NCBI RefSeq assembly: GCF_000708885.1
Contig: NZ_JEOE01000002.1
Span: 1 to 64,000, forward strand
DNA: 64,000 nucleotides
Reading direction: 5' to 3'
Source: Cellulomonas sp. HZM
GTDB taxonomy: Bacteria > Actinomycetota > Actinomycetes > Actinomycetales > Cellulomonadaceae
Part shown: one piece after another, positions 35,712 to 44,862 of the stretch
Position numbering within the stretch: the stretch's first letter is position 1
Layout of the letters: each line of letters starts with the position of its first letter
Made by a program: the position numbers and the translations under genes
Notes under the pieces: model-generated
Told to the model about the DNA's origin: nothing
What the model saw: the letters and a program-made list of their open reading frames with translations, nothing else
Databases searched by the model: none

Positions 35712-36944
35712 TCAGCGCGTGAGCACGGCGACGGCCTCGAGATGATGCGTCATCGGGAACAGGTCGAACGCGTCGAGCCCTGTGAGCGTGTAGCCCTCGT
35801 CGCCGAGCAGCGCGACATCACGCGCGAGCGCCGCCGGGTCGCACGCCACGTAGACGACGCGCTCGGGCCGCAGCGCCGCGAGCCTCTGGACGACGGCTCG
35901 TCCGGCACCGGTGCGCGGCGGGTCGAGCACGACGACGTCCGCGTGCACGACCGCGGAACCCTCGTCCTGGCGCCCGTCGAGCACGCGCGCGACGTCCCCC
36001 GCGTGCAGCTCGACGTCCGGACGGTCGTGCAGGTTGCGGCGTGCGTCCTTGACGGCACGCTCGTCGCCTTCCACCGACACGACGCTGCCGCCCGTACCGA
36101 CGGCGTCCGCCAGCGGGGCCGTGAACAGGCCAGCGCCCGCGTAGAGGTCCAGGACCGTCGCGCCCTCCACGTCGCCGACGCCGTCGAGCACCGCTCGCAC
36201 CAGCAGACCGGGCGCCTCGCGGTGCACCTGCCAGAAGCCCGCCGCTCGCACGCGGTACGTCTGCTCGCCCACCTCCTCGCGCACCGAGGTGCGCGCGTTC
36301 GGACGGCCGTCGACGCGTCCGCGCCGCACGTCGAACGGGAGGCCGTCCACGAGCACGACGGGGGCGTCGCCAGCGGCCGGCGCGACCGCCTCGACGCGGG
36401 CACCGGCCGGCCAGCGGCGCTCGAAGAGACCGAGCTCCGAGATCGCCTCGGTCGCGAGCGGCATGTCGTCCAGTGCGTGGACGTCGTGCGACCGGAACCC
36501 GCGCATGCCCGCGCGGCCCTGTGCGTCGACGTGCAGGTCGATGCGCGTGCGCCAGCGCAGGCCGCCGCGCTCGTCGTCGCCGGGGGCGCCGCGGACCTCG
36601 ACGGGCCGCTCCAGGTGCGCGAGCCGGCGCAGCTGCTCGTCGAGCACCGCCGCCTTCCAGGTGCGCTGCGCGGGGAGCGCGACGTGCGACAGCTCGCCGC
36701 CGCCGACGCCCCCAGGCCCCGCCGCGGGCCACGCGGTCGGGACGCGGTCGGGTGACGCCTCGAGCACCTCGACCGCGTCGGCGCGCCAGAACCGCGCCCC
36801 GTCACCCGCGTCCGTCAGCCGCGCCAGCACGCGCTCACCGGGCAGCGTGTGACGCACGAACACGACGCGGCCGTCGTGCCGCGCCACGCAGTGCCCACCG
36901 TGCGCGACCGGGCCGATCTCGAGCTCGACGAGGTCGTCAGGCAC
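35712..36944 (-). CDS. Class I SAM-dependent RNA (uracil-5-)methyltransferase, TrmA/RlmD-like
   Basis: 410 aa from a GTG with GGAGG 6 nt upstream. The N-terminal ~60 residues form a TRAM-like RNA-binding domain. The SAM site is VLDLYAGAGLFT; VVLDPPRTGAGR and the nucleophile Cys in YVACDPAALARD form the uracil methyltransferase active site. The N-terminal Fe-S cysteines of RlmD are not seen. The start overlaps the transporter stop by 8 bp. Corresponds in position to Rv2689c of M. tuberculosis; 23S rRNA or tRNA as the target is not settled. Confidence 0.87.
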   Translation of the reverse strand: MPDDLVELEIGPVAHGGHCVARHDGRVVFVRHTLPGERVLARLTDAGDGARFWRADAVEVLEASPDRVPTAWPAAGPGGVGGGELSHVALPAQRTWKAAVLDEQLRRLAHLERPVEVRGAPGDDERGGLRWRTRIDLHVDAQGRAGMRGFRSHDVHALDDMPLATEAISELGLFERRWPAGARVEAVAPAAGDAPVVLVDGLPFDVRRGRVDGRPNARTSVREEVGEQTYRVRAAGFWQVHREAPGLLVRAVLDGVGDVEGATVLDLYAGAGLFTAPLADAVGTGGSVVSVEGDERAVKDARRNLHDRPDVELHAGDVARVLDGRQDEGSAVVHADVVVLDPPRTGAGRAVVQRLAALRPERVVYVACDPAALARDVALLGDEGYTLTGLDAFDLFPMTHHLEAVAVLTR

Positions 36945-38946
36945 GCTTGCCTCCCCGCGTCTTGCCCTTGCCGAGGTTCTCCAGCCCGGTCTGCCCCTCG
37001 GTCGACGCGAGCTGCCACGGCACGGACGCGACGACCACGCCGGGCGTGAACAGCAGGCGCCCCTTGAGCCGCAGCGCGCTCTGGTTGTGCAGGAGCTGCT
37101 CCCACCAGTGGCCGACCACGTACTCGGGGATGTAGACCACCACGAGGTCGCGCGGGCTCTCGCGTCGGATCGAGCGCACGTAGGTGAGCACGGGCCTCGT
37201 GATCTCCCGGAACGGCGAGTCGAGGATCCGGAGCGGCACCGGGAGGTCCATCGCGTCCCACTGCGCACGCAGCGCCGAGACGTCGTCGGGCTCGACAGCG
37301 ACCGTGACGGCCTCGAGCACGTTCGGGCGCGACGCCCGTGCGTACGCCAGGGCTCGCATCGTCGGGCGGTGCAGGTGCGAGACCAGGACGATCGCGTGCA
37401 CGCGGCTGGGCAGCGCACGCGAGGCCTCGGCGTCGACCCCGAGCGCGAGCTCGGCCCGCACCGTCGCGTAGTGCCGGTGGATCGCGCGCATCGTCACGAA
37501 CACCACGGCCATCGCGAGGATCGCGATCCACGCGCCGTGCGTGAACTTGGTCAGGAGCACGACGACGAGCACCGTGCCGGTCATGCCGAAGCCGATCGAG
37601 TTCACGACGCGTGCGCGCTTCATCTGCGCGCGTCGCGCGGGGTCCGGCTGGGTGCGCAGCTCACGGGTCCAGTGCCGGACCATCCCCAGCTGGCTCAGCG
37701 TGAAGGACACGAACACGCCGACGATGTACAGCTGGATGAGTCGCGTGACCTGCGCGTCGAACGCCCAGATGAGCACGATCGCGACCGCGGCCAGCGTGAT
37801 GATGCCGTTCGAGAACGCGAGCCGGTCGCCGCGCGTGTGCAGCTGGCGCGGGAGGTACCCGTCGCGCGCGAGGATCGAGCCGAGCACCGGGAAGCCGTTG
37901 AACGCGGTGTTCGCCGCGAGCACCAGGATCAGCCCCGTGACGACGGCGACGAGCACGAAGAGCACAGGGACGCCCTGGAACACCGTCCCGGCGAGCTGGC
38001 TGATCACGGGGTGCTGCACGTAGGTGTCGCCCACCGGGACGCCGTCGCGCAGCAGCTGGGTCGACGGGTCGTCGGCGAACGTCACGCCCGTGACGCGCGC
38101 GAGCAGCAGGATGACCATGATCATCGTGATCGACAGGCCGCCGAGCAGCGCGAGCGTCGTCGCCGCGTTCTTCGACTTGGGCTTCTTGAACGCCGGCACG
38201 CCGTTGCTGATGGCCTCGACGCCGGTGAGCGCCGCGCAGCCGGACGCGAACGCGCGCAGCACCAGGAAGAACCCGGCGAGCCCCACGATGCCCTGCTGGT
38301 AGGCGCTCTCGGGCGCGAGGCTCAGGTCCGCGCTCTCCGCCATCGGCAGGTGGCCCGTCACGTAGCGGACGAAGCCGAAGACGCCGATGAGCCCGATCGC
38401 GATCATGAACAGGTACACGGGGACCGCGAACGCGCGGCCCGACTCCTTGACACCGCGCAGGTTCACGACGGTGAGGAGCACGACGAGGACGATCGCGAAC
38501 ACCGCCTCGTGCCCGCGCAGCGGCGGGAACGCGGTCGCGGCGTACTGCGCTCCCGACGAGATCGACACCGCGACCGTCAGCACGTAGTCGACCAGCAGCG
38601 CGCTCGCGACGGTGACGCCGGCGTTGGGGCCGAGGTTGACCGTCGCGACCTCGTAGTCGCCGCCGCCCGACGGGTACGCGCGCACGTTCTGCCGGTAGGA
38701 CGCGACGACGGTCGCCATCACGACCGCGACCGCGAGGCCCACCCACGGCGAGATCACGATCGCGCTGATCCCGGCCATCGACAGCGTGAGCAGGATCTCG
38801 TCCGGCGCGTACGCCACCGACGACAGCGCGTCCGACGCGAAGACCGGCAGCGCGATCCGCTTGGGCAGCAACGTGTGCCCCAGGTTGTCGCTGCGGACGG
38901 GGCGTCCGATCAGCAGCCGCTTGGCGGCATCCGAGAGGTCCGACAC
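36937..38946 (-). CDS. APC-superfamily permease, KimA-like potassium transporter
   Basis: 669 aa, GTG at 38946 with TAGCAT (38955-38960) 8 nt upstream. About 12 membrane helices, an N-terminal segment PVFASDALSSVAYA and YPSGGGDYEVA, which recall the KimA/KUP-like proton-K+ symporters, then a ~170-residue cytoplasmic C-terminal domain with an alpha/beta, USP-like look (HAIVLVSHLHRPTMRALAYA). Usually annotated as amino acid permease. Divergently placed next to two TrkA/RCK genes, which strengthens a K+ role. Confidence 0.8.
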   Translation of the reverse strand: MSDLSDAAKRLLIGRPVRSDNLGHTLLPKRIALPVFASDALSSVAYAPDEILLTLSMAGISAIVISPWVGLAVAVVMATVVASYRQNVRAYPSGGGDYEVATVNLGPNAGVTVASALLVDYVLTVAVSISSGAQYAATAFPPLRGHEAVFAIVLVVLLTVVNLRGVKESGRAFAVPVYLFMIAIGLIGVFGFVRYVTGHLPMAESADLSLAPESAYQQGIVGLAGFFLVLRAFASGCAALTGVEAISNGVPAFKKPKSKNAATTLALLGGLSITMIMVILLLARVTGVTFADDPSTQLLRDGVPVGDTYVQHPVISQLAGTVFQGVPVLFVLVAVVTGLILVLAANTAFNGFPVLGSILARDGYLPRQLHTRGDRLAFSNGIITLAAVAIVLIWAFDAQVTRLIQLYIVGVFVSFTLSQLGMVRHWTRELRTQPDPARRAQMKRARVVNSIGFGMTGTVLVVVLLTKFTHGAWIAILAMAVVFVTMRAIHRHYATVRAELALGVDAEASRALPSRVHAIVLVSHLHRPTMRALAYARASRPNVLEAVTVAVEPDDVSALRAQWDAMDLPVPLRILDSPFREITRPVLTYVRSIRRESPRDLVVVYIPEYVVGHWWEQLLHNQSALRLKGRLLFTPGVVVASVPWQLASTEGQTGLENLGKGKTRGGKRA

Positions 38947-39113
38947 GAGCACCGATGCTAGGCCCCGTGGGCCCCCGCCACGCACCGGTCCGCCGGTGAT
39001 CCGCCGTCGATGCGTCCAGGGGGCGTCGACGGTCCGTGGCCCTGGGCGCCCCGGCCCCATCGCCGGGTGCGCACGCCGGACACGACGCGACGTCGCGTGT
39101 AGCGTGACCGCCT

Positions 39114-39779
39114 GTGCACTTCGTCATCATGGGCTGCGGCCGGGTCGGGGCGTCGCTCGCCCAGAACCTGGAGGAGCACGGCCACTCCGTCGCCGTCATC
39201 GACCAGAACCCCGAGGCGTTCCGGCGCCTGCCGGGTGACTTCGGCGGCAACAAGGTCACCGGGCTCGGGTTCGACCGTGACACGCTGACCAAGGCGGGGA
39301 TCGACGACGCGTTCGGCTTCGCGGCCGTCGCCGACGGCGACAACTCGAACATCCTGGCGGCCCGCGTCGCACGCGAGACCTACGGGATCGAGAACGTGGT
39401 CGCGCGCATCTACGACCCGCACCGCGCCGAGATCTACCAGCGCCTCGGCATCCCGACCGTCGCGACCGTCCGGTGGACCGCGCACCAGGTGCTGCGCCGC
39501 CTCCTGCCGCTCGGCGCGAGCGAGGAGTTCCGCGACGCCTCCGGCCAGATCCAGCTCGCGCAGGTCGACGTGCACGCGCAGTGGGTCGGCCGGCCGCTGC
39601 GCGCGCTCGAAGAGGCCAGCGGTGCGCGCGTCGCGTTCGTCACGCGCTACGGCGACGGCGTGCTGCCCGGGCCGGACACCGTCCTGCAGGAGAGCGACAC
39701 CGTCCACGTGCTGCTGCGCGTCGACGACGCCGACCGCGTCGAGCGCGCGCTCGCGCACGCACCGGAGGAGACAGCGTGA
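39114..39779 (+). CDS. ceoB: TrkA-type NAD-binding K+ uptake regulator (CeoB-like)
   Basis: 221 aa. RCK_N Rossmann domain with MGCGRVGASLAQNL and the acidic VIDQN at the end of beta-2 (NAD/NADH binding), then an RCK_C domain from about 135. Soluble regulatory subunit of a K+ transport system. GTG start 8 nt after TAGCGT (39100-39105). No TrkH/TrkG membrane subunit lies nearby; the nearest permease is the divergent KimA-like gene. Confidence 0.88.
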   Translation: MHFVIMGCGRVGASLAQNLEEHGHSVAVIDQNPEAFRRLPGDFGGNKVTGLGFDRDTLTKAGIDDAFGFAAVADGDNSNILAARVARETYGIENVVARIYDPHRAEIYQRLGIPTVATVRWTAHQVLRRLLPLGASEEFRDASGQIQLAQVDVHAQWVGRPLRALEEASGARVAFVTRYGDGVLPGPDTVLQESDTVHVLLRVDDADRVERALAHAPEETA

Positions 39780-40459
39780 GGGTCGTCATCGCGGGGGCCG
39801 GTTCGGTCGGCCGGTCCATCGCCCGCGAGCTGCTCGCGCACGACCACGAGGTCACGCTCGTCGACCGCTCCCCCACGGCCATGCGCATCGCACAGGTCGC
39901 CGAGGCCGACTGGCTGCTCGCGGACGCGTGCGAGCTCCCCACGCTGCGCGAGGTGCGCGCCGACGAGTGCGACGTCATGGTCGCCGCGACGGGTGACGAC
40001 AAGGCGAACCTCGTCATCTCGCTGCTCGCGAAGACGGAGTTCGGCGTGCCGCGCACGGTCGCGCGCGTCAACAACCCGAAGAACGAGTGGATGTTCGACG
40101 AGGCGTGGGGCGTCGACGTGGCGGTCTCCACGCCGCGCATCATGACGGCGATGGTCGAGGAGGCCGTGTCCGTCGGCGACCTCGTGCGGATCTTCACGTT
40201 CCACCAGTCCGGCGCCGGCATCCTCGAGATCACGCTGCCGGACACCTCACCGCTCGCGGGCGTGCGCGTGGGTCAGGTCGAGTGGCCGCAGGACACCGTG
40301 CTCGCGTGCATCATCCGCGACGCCCGGCCCATGGCCCCGAGCGTCGACGACACGCTCGAGGGACGCGACGAGCTCCTGTTCGTCACGAGCCGCGACTCGG
40401 ACGAGGCCGCGCTGGCCGCCGTCCTCAGGGACGGGCCGGCCGCACCAGACGCCAGCTGA
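39776..40459 (+). CDS. ceoC: TrkA-type K+ uptake regulator (CeoC-like)
   Basis: 227 aa, GTG overlapping the ceoB stop (GTGA), with GGAGGAG upstream. RCK_N motif AGAGSVGRSIARELL and VDRSP; the RCK_C domain follows with LEITLPDTSPLAGVRV. With CeoB it supplies the two N/C RCK units that E. coli TrkA carries in one chain, so they probably form a heteromeric ring. Its 3' end overlaps the convergent DUF3159 gene by 35 bp. Confidence 0.88.
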   Translation: MRVVIAGAGSVGRSIARELLAHDHEVTLVDRSPTAMRIAQVAEADWLLADACELPTLREVRADECDVMVAATGDDKANLVISLLAKTEFGVPRTVARVNNPKNEWMFDEAWGVDVAVSTPRIMTAMVEEAVSVGDLVRIFTFHQSGAGILEITLPDTSPLAGVRVGQVEWPQDTVLACIIRDARPMAPSVDDTLEGRDELLFVTSRDSDEAALAAVLRDGPAAPDAS

Positions 40460-41153
40460 CCCACAGCGCGAGCGCCGTCAGGGGCAGGCCCATCGCGAGC
40501 TTCGCGGTACCCAGCCACCCCACGTCGCCGCCCAGGTACAGGGGCAGCTGGACCACGAGGCGCAGCGCGAACATCGCGACCCACGGCCACGTCGCGAGGG
40601 CGTACCGCCGGCGCGCGACGGGGTCCCGCCGCCACGAGACCGCCGACGACCACGTCCCGCCCCCGAGCGGGCCGCCCTTGGCGAAGAGCCCCATCACGAG
40701 ACCCACGAGCGGCCAGCCCACGAGGACCGACGCGAGCGTGCCGGCGAGGTAGATGCCGTTGACCCACAGCCCGTATGCGAAGTAGTCGCTCGCATCGCCC
40801 GTGCGCCACGCCCACACGACGCCGATGCCGACGCCGAGCAGGCCGGAGAACGCCTGCGTCACGGGCGTGCGCTGCACGAGCCGCGCGGCGACCGCGAGCA
40901 CCGCCGCGGCACCGGCCGCGACGAGCGCGGGCGTGAGCCGCTGACCCGAGACGAGGTAGACGACGACGAACAGCAGCCCGGGCGCGACGGACTCCACGAC
41001 ACCGCGCACGCCGCCAACCGCGTCCGAGGCCGAGAACTCGTCGGCCGTGAGCGCGCGCATGCCGCGCAGGCCGCCCTCCTCGGGCTGCACCACGTCGTCG
41101 ATCGCGTCGAGCGGCCCGTCGTCCTCGCGGTGGGCGCGGGTCACGTCACTCAC
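40425..41153 (-). CDS. DUF3159 family membrane protein
   Basis: 242 aa with five to six hydrophobic segments after a charged N-terminal tail. The start GTG (41153) overlaps the OB-fold stop by 8 bp. Member of an actinobacterial intracellular/membrane family of unknown function, kept in this position beside dut and sigA in many genomes. GLVMGLFAKGGPLGGG in a loop is notable. Confidence 0.8.
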   Translation of the reverse strand: MSDVTRAHREDDGPLDAIDDVVQPEEGGLRGMRALTADEFSASDAVGGVRGVVESVAPGLLFVVVYLVSGQRLTPALVAAGAAAVLAVAARLVQRTPVTQAFSGLLGVGIGVVWAWRTGDASDYFAYGLWVNGIYLAGTLASVLVGWPLVGLVMGLFAKGGPLGGGTWSSAVSWRRDPVARRRYALATWPWVAMFALRLVVQLPLYLGGDVGWLGTAKLAMGLPLTALALWVSWRLVRPARP

Positions 41154-41514
41154 CGGGACGCGGCCGCAGCTCGTACCCGGGGTTGAACACCGTGCGGCGG
41201 CCGTCGACGAGGCACACGAGCCCCTCGGCCTTGAGGCGCCGCCCGGGGACGATGCCCGCGATCTCGCGACGCCCCAGCCACACCAGCACGAGGGTCCCGC
41301 TGCCGTCGTAGAGCTCGGCCTCGAGAGCGGGCACGCCTTCGCGCGGGCGGAACGTCACCGAGCGCACGACGCCCGAGACGCGTGCGCGTGCCCGCACCGG
41401 GAGCTGGTCGACCGGCGTGCAGCCCTTGGCCCGCACCGCGTCGGCGCGCTCCTCGTCGGCCTCGATCTCGGCCTGGCCCGCCGCGAGGTGCTTGAGCCGC
41501 TCGGCGATCGTCAC
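41146..41514 (-). CDS. OB-fold nucleic-acid-binding domain protein
   Basis: 122 aa, GTG in a GTGA overlap with DUF3710. After a short helix (RLKHLAAGQAEIEAD) comes an OB-fold like that of the RecG/tRNA-anticodon group: VRARARVSGVVRSVTFRP, then LEAELYDGSGTLVLVWLGRR. Stand-alone OB proteins in this synteny block (Rv2694c-like) have no known role; ssDNA or RNA binding is plausible. Confidence 0.82.
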   Translation of the reverse strand: MTIAERLKHLAAGQAEIEADEERADAVRAKGCTPVDQLPVRARARVSGVVRSVTFRPREGVPALEAELYDGSGTLVLVWLGRREIAGIVPGRRLKAEGLVCLVDGRRTVFNPGYELRPRPGE

Positions 41515-42251
41515 CGTGTCTCCGTGATCTCGGGACCGCGCGTGAGCGGGTCGAACTCGAGCTCGTCGGCCTCCGCGACCGTCTCCTGCGGGCCGCCGAT
41601 GACCCGACCGGGCAGCTGCAGCGGGAGCAGGTCGCGAGGCGCACGCGCATCGGCGTCCCGGACGACGACGACGTCGGCGAGCAGGTCCTCGAGCACCGAC
41701 GCGGCCTCGGGCTCGACCGCGGCGCGGCCCGTGATCACGCCGCGCACGAACCAGCGCGGCCCGTCGACCCCGACGAAGCGCACGGGGCGGTGACCGGTGC
41801 GGCCCTCGTTGGTGCGGACCGGCATCCGCGCGAGCAGCTCGCGCCCGAACGGCCCGGGCAGGTCGTCGACCGAACCGCCCTGCTGCACGACGGACGCGGC
41901 GATCTCCTCGCGGATCTCGTCCCAGATGCCTTCGGTACGCGGCGCGGCGTAGGCCTGCAGCTGCAGCGACGAGCCGGCGAGCGAGACGTTCACGGCCGAC
42001 ACGACCTCGGTGGCCTTGTCGATCTCCATCCGTAGCTCCATGCCCTCGACGCCGGGCACGAGCAGGGCGCCCAGGTCGACGCGGGGCCGCTCGCCCGCCT
42101 GATCGGCCGAGTCCCAGGGGCCGCGTCCGTCGCGCTTCGTCGCGCCGTCGCCCGGAGCCGGTTCGACCGCGAGGTCGTCGACGGCGTCGGTCGCCTCGTC
42201 GGGCGTGCGGTCCTCGGCACCGTCCTTGGCGTTGCGCCGGAACAGACCCAC
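41511..42251 (-). CDS. DUF3710 family protein
   Basis: 246 aa. GTG at 42251 with AGGAG 8 nt upstream; TACTGT (42345-42350, minus strand) could be the -10. Acidic N-terminal ~50 residues, then a globular part with LRMEIDKATEVVSAVNVSL and RWFVRGVITGRAAV. Unknown function; first of the three-gene overlapping set with the OB-fold and DUF3159 proteins. Confidence 0.8.
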   Translation of the reverse strand: MGLFRRNAKDGAEDRTPDEATDAVDDLAVEPAPGDGATKRDGRGPWDSADQAGERPRVDLGALLVPGVEGMELRMEIDKATEVVSAVNVSLAGSSLQLQAYAAPRTEGIWDEIREEIAASVVQQGGSVDDLPGPFGRELLARMPVRTNEGRTGHRPVRFVGVDGPRWFVRGVITGRAAVEPEAASVLEDLLADVVVVRDADARAPRDLLPLQLPGRVIGGPQETVAEADELEFDPLTRGPEITETR

Positions 42252-42370
42252 GTGCTCACTCCTCGTCATCCGCTGGCCGTCGTCGCGACGGCGCGGCTCT
42301 CGATGCCGGTGGCCGTCACGGTGGCGGCACACCTGTCCATGTCGACAGTAGCCCGCCGACGACCCGTGAC

Positions 42371-42871
42371 CTAGCCGGGTCGGCCGTCGGACCAGCCGTC
42401 AGCCGCCCCCGCCGCCGACGCCCACCCGCCGCTCGACCCGAACCCGCCCTCGCCGCGGTGCGAGCCGGGCAGCGTCGCCACCTCGACGAAGCGCACGCGC
42501 TCGACGCGCTGCACGACGAGCTGTGCTATCCGGTCCCCGCGGCGCAGCTCGAGCGCGTGCTCGACGTCCGTGTTGAGGAGCGTCACCGAGATCTCCCCGC
42601 GGTACCCGGCATCGACCGTCCCGGGCGCGTTGACGATCGTGATGCCGTGCTTGGCTGCGAGGCCCGAGCGCGGGTGCACGAACGCGGCGTAGCCGTCGGG
42701 CAGCGCGATCGCGACCCCCGTGGGCACCGTGACCCGACCCTGCGGAGGGACGACGACGTCGACGCGCGTGAGCAGGTCCGCGCCGGCATCACCCGGATGG
42801 GCGTACGCGGGCGAGGGGAGGTCGGGATCGAGGCGCAGCAGGAGGACCTCGGTGCTGGGGTGGTCGGTCAC
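42371..42871 (-). CDS. dut: Deoxyuridine 5'-triphosphate nucleotidohydrolase
   Basis: 166 aa. dUTP to dUMP + PPi. All five motifs are seen: [41 protein letters not shown] and the C-terminal arm GEGGFGSSG, which closes over the active site of the trimer. GTG start with TAGGGT 8 nt upstream (42880-42885), so leaderless. The C-terminal tail extends ~17 residues past motif 5. Confidence 0.95.
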   Translation of the reverse strand: MTDHPSTEVLLLRLDPDLPSPAYAHPGDAGADLLTRVDVVVPPQGRVTVPTGVAIALPDGYAAFVHPRSGLAAKHGITIVNAPGTVDAGYRGEISVTLLNTDVEHALELRRGDRIAQLVVQRVERVRFVEVATLPGSHRGEGGFGSSGGWASAAGAADGWSDGRPG

Positions 42872-42924
42872 GGTGGCCGACCCTACCGGCCCGGACGCGT
42901 GCCGTGAGATGGGATCCTGGGCCC

Positions 42925-43425
42925 ATGCAGCCGCACGACTCCGTCCCCGCACCCGCCCCCACGGCCCCCGCGTTCCGCGAGCGCCTGTGGCTCGGACCGC
43001 TCGGGTGGGGCGGCATCGTCCTGCTCGCGCTGACGCTGGGCGTCGCGGCGGTCCCCGTCGACCTGCGGCTCGCGGTCGGTGTCACCGTCGCGGCGCTCGC
43101 CGGCCTCGCTGCGCTCACGCTCGCGACGACGACGCTCGTCGAGGTCCGCGACGGCGAGCTGCGAGCGGGTCCGGCGCACATCCCGCTCGCGCTCCTGGGC
43201 ACCGCGCGCGTCCTGGACGCCGCCGGGACGCGTGCAGAGCTCGGGCCCGGGCTCGACGCGCGCGCCTACCTGTGCGTGCGCGGCTGGATCCACTCGGGCG
43301 TTCGTGTCGAGCTCGCCGACCCTGCCGATCCCACGCCGTACTGGGTCGTGTCCTCCCGTCGCCCCGTCGAGCTCGCGCGGGCCCTCGGCGCGGCGCGGGT
43401 CGACCGCCGGTCACCGCAGGCATGA
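42925..43425 (+). CDS. DUF3093 family membrane protein
   Basis: 166 aa. Pro/Ala-rich N-terminal tail, two adjacent membrane helices (about 29-70), then a C-terminal PH-like beta domain ([19 protein letters not shown] ... [13 protein letters not shown]). Matches the actinobacterial DUF3093 family; divergent from dut. GATCCT 6 nt before the ATG is a weak leaderless -10. Confidence 0.78.
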   Translation: MQPHDSVPAPAPTAPAFRERLWLGPLGWGGIVLLALTLGVAAVPVDLRLAVGVTVAALAGLAALTLATTTLVEVRDGELRAGPAHIPLALLGTARVLDAAGTRAELGPGLDARAYLCVRGWIHSGVRVELADPADPTPYWVVSSRRPVELARALGAARVDRRSPQA

Positions 43426-43428
43426 CGA

Positions 43429-43460
43429 ACGGCCGGCACCCCGCAGCGGGGTCCGGCCGT
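43429..43460. terminator. Bidirectional terminator hairpin
   Basis: 13-bp stem ACGGCCGG-(bulged C)-ACCCC with GGGGTCCGGCCGT around a 5-nt loop, between convergent DUF3093 and DUF4193 genes. Confidence 0.75.
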
Positions 43461-43482
43461 CGTTGTCAGGTGGTGCGTCGCG

Positions 43483-43782
43483 TCAGGCGGCGCACTCCGA
43501 GCACACCGGCTGGCCGTTGCGCTCGTAGGCGAGCTGGCTGCGGTGGTGCACCAGGAAGCAGCTCGAGCAGGTGAACTCGTCGGCCTGCCGCGGCAGGACC
43601 CGGACCGAGAGCTCCTCGCCGGACAGGTCCGCGCCCGGGAGCTCGAACCCTTCCGCCGCCTCGGTCTCGTCCTCGTCCACCACGCCCGAGTTCTTGTCGG
43701 AGCGCCGGGCCTGGAGCTCCTGCAGCGAGTCCTCGCTGAGGTCCTCCTCGGTCTTGCGCGGGGCGTCGTAGTCGGTAGCCAT
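43483..43782 (-). CDS. DUF4193 family protein
   Basis: 99 aa. N-terminal ~60 residues acidic (EDLSEDSLQELQARRSDKN, DEDETEAAEG), then a small zinc ribbon with CSSC and, ~20 residues on, CSEC. Actinobacteria-specific; the position matches Rv2699c. Function unknown, possibly RNA polymerase- or DNA-related given the conserved link to sigA. A GTGTG/CACAC hairpin lies just before the ATG. Confidence 0.85.
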   Translation of the reverse strand: MATDYDAPRKTEEDLSEDSLQELQARRSDKNSGVVDEDETEAAEGFELPGADLSGEELSVRVLPRQADEFTCSSCFLVHHRSQLAYERNGQPVCSECAA

Positions 43783-43834
43783 GTGTGGCGTCACACTCCG
43801 TCTTTGTTGCCGTGGTCGCTGGGTACGCGTGCTC

Positions 43835-43853
43835 AATGCGGCTGGAGCGCATT
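43835..43853. promoter_or_regulatory. Inverted repeat in the DUF4193-suhB intergenic region
   Basis: AATGCG-N7-CGCATT followed by TTTG, 53 bp upstream of the DUF4193 ATG. It is an AT-richer patch in a GC-rich gap of 225 bp; it could be an operator of DUF4193. No gene is evident in this gap. Confidence 0.3.
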
Positions 43854-44007
43854 TTGTTCCCGCGTGCGCAGGGGATTGTGCACCACTTCGCCCGCGAGCG
43901 CGAGCGCGCGGATCGGCAGAGCGTCGCCGCAGGTCAGCGCACCGGGGTGCCTGCACCCAGAACGCCTCGCGGGAAGTCGTCCGGGGTGTCGCACGTCACT
44001 GTGCACA

Positions 44008-44847
44008 TCACTGTGCAGGGTCGGTGTCCGCCCCTGCCGCCTCGAGCAGCGTGCACAGCTCGGCGTGGAGCTCTCCGGGCCCCGCGACCGTCATCGCCGC
44101 CCCCGGCGGCAGGCCGCGCAGGCCGCTCACGCGCGCGCCCGCCTCGGTCGCGACGAGCAGTCCGGCGGCGAGGTCCCAGGGCGACAGACCACGTTCGTAG
44201 TACAGGTCGACCCGTCCGGCCGCGAGCTCGCACAGGTCGAGCGCCGCCGACCCGAGCCGGCGGATGTCACGCACCCGCGGGAGCACGTGCGTCAGGACGC
44301 GAGCCTGGCCGCTGCGACGATCGACGCGGTAGCCGAACCCGGTGGCGACGAGGGAGTCGAGCAGCGACGCGGGCTGGTTGACCGTGAGCCGACGCCCCTC
44401 GAGATAGGCGCCTCCACCGGCCGTCGCGGTGTACGTACGTCCGTCCGCGGGCGCGTGCACGCACGCGGCCAGCACGGTCCACGCAGAGGGATCCGGCTCG
44501 CCGACCACTGCCGCGACGCTCACCGAGTACGAGGGCAGCCCGTACAGGTAGTTGACGGTCCCGTCGATCGGGTCGACGACCCAGGTGACGCCCGTGGCGC
44601 TCGCCGTCGAGCTGCCCTCCTCGCCGAGCAGCCCGTCACCGGGCCGCAGCAGCGCGAGGCGCTCGCGCAGCAGCCGCTCCACGGCGACGTCCATCTCGGT
44701 GACGACGTCCTGCGCGCTCGACTTGGTGGCGGCGACCTCCACCCGGTCGGGGCGCCCCGACCGCACCAGCTCACCCGCCTCGAGGGCGACAGCGCGCGCG
44801 ACCTCGAGCAGCTCGTCCACGTCCCAGGTGTCGTCCATGGCAGACAT
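44008..44847 (-). CDS. suhB: Inositol-1-monophosphatase family protein
   Basis: 279 aa (271 from the alternative ATG at 44838... in frame MDDTW). Mg-dependent phosphatase: EMDVAVE, GEEG, VVDPIDGTVNYLYG for the metal sites, and LGSAALDLCELAAGRVDLY and SPWDLAAG for the C-terminal part. In actinobacteria it can make myo-inositol for mycothiol or phosphatidylinositol, or act as SuhB on RNA processing. Position near sigA is as in M. tuberculosis (Rv2701c). Confidence 0.93.
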   Translation of the reverse strand: MSAMDDTWDVDELLEVARAVALEAGELVRSGRPDRVEVAATKSSAQDVVTEMDVAVERLLRERLALLRPGDGLLGEEGSSTASATGVTWVVDPIDGTVNYLYGLPSYSVSVAAVVGEPDPSAWTVLAACVHAPADGRTYTATAGGGAYLEGRRLTVNQPASLLDSLVATGFGYRVDRRSGQARVLTHVLPRVRDIRRLGSAALDLCELAAGRVDLYYERGLSPWDLAAGLLVATEAGARVSGLRGLPPGAAMTVAGPGELHAELCTLLEAAGADTDPAQ

Positions 44848-44862
44848 CCTGCCCGCACTGCG

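Noticed and set aside
43997-44017. Direct repeat CACTGTGCA (two copies, 12 bp apart) at the end of suhB
   Set aside because: Only two copies, one inside coding sequence, and no associated hairpin or mobile element.
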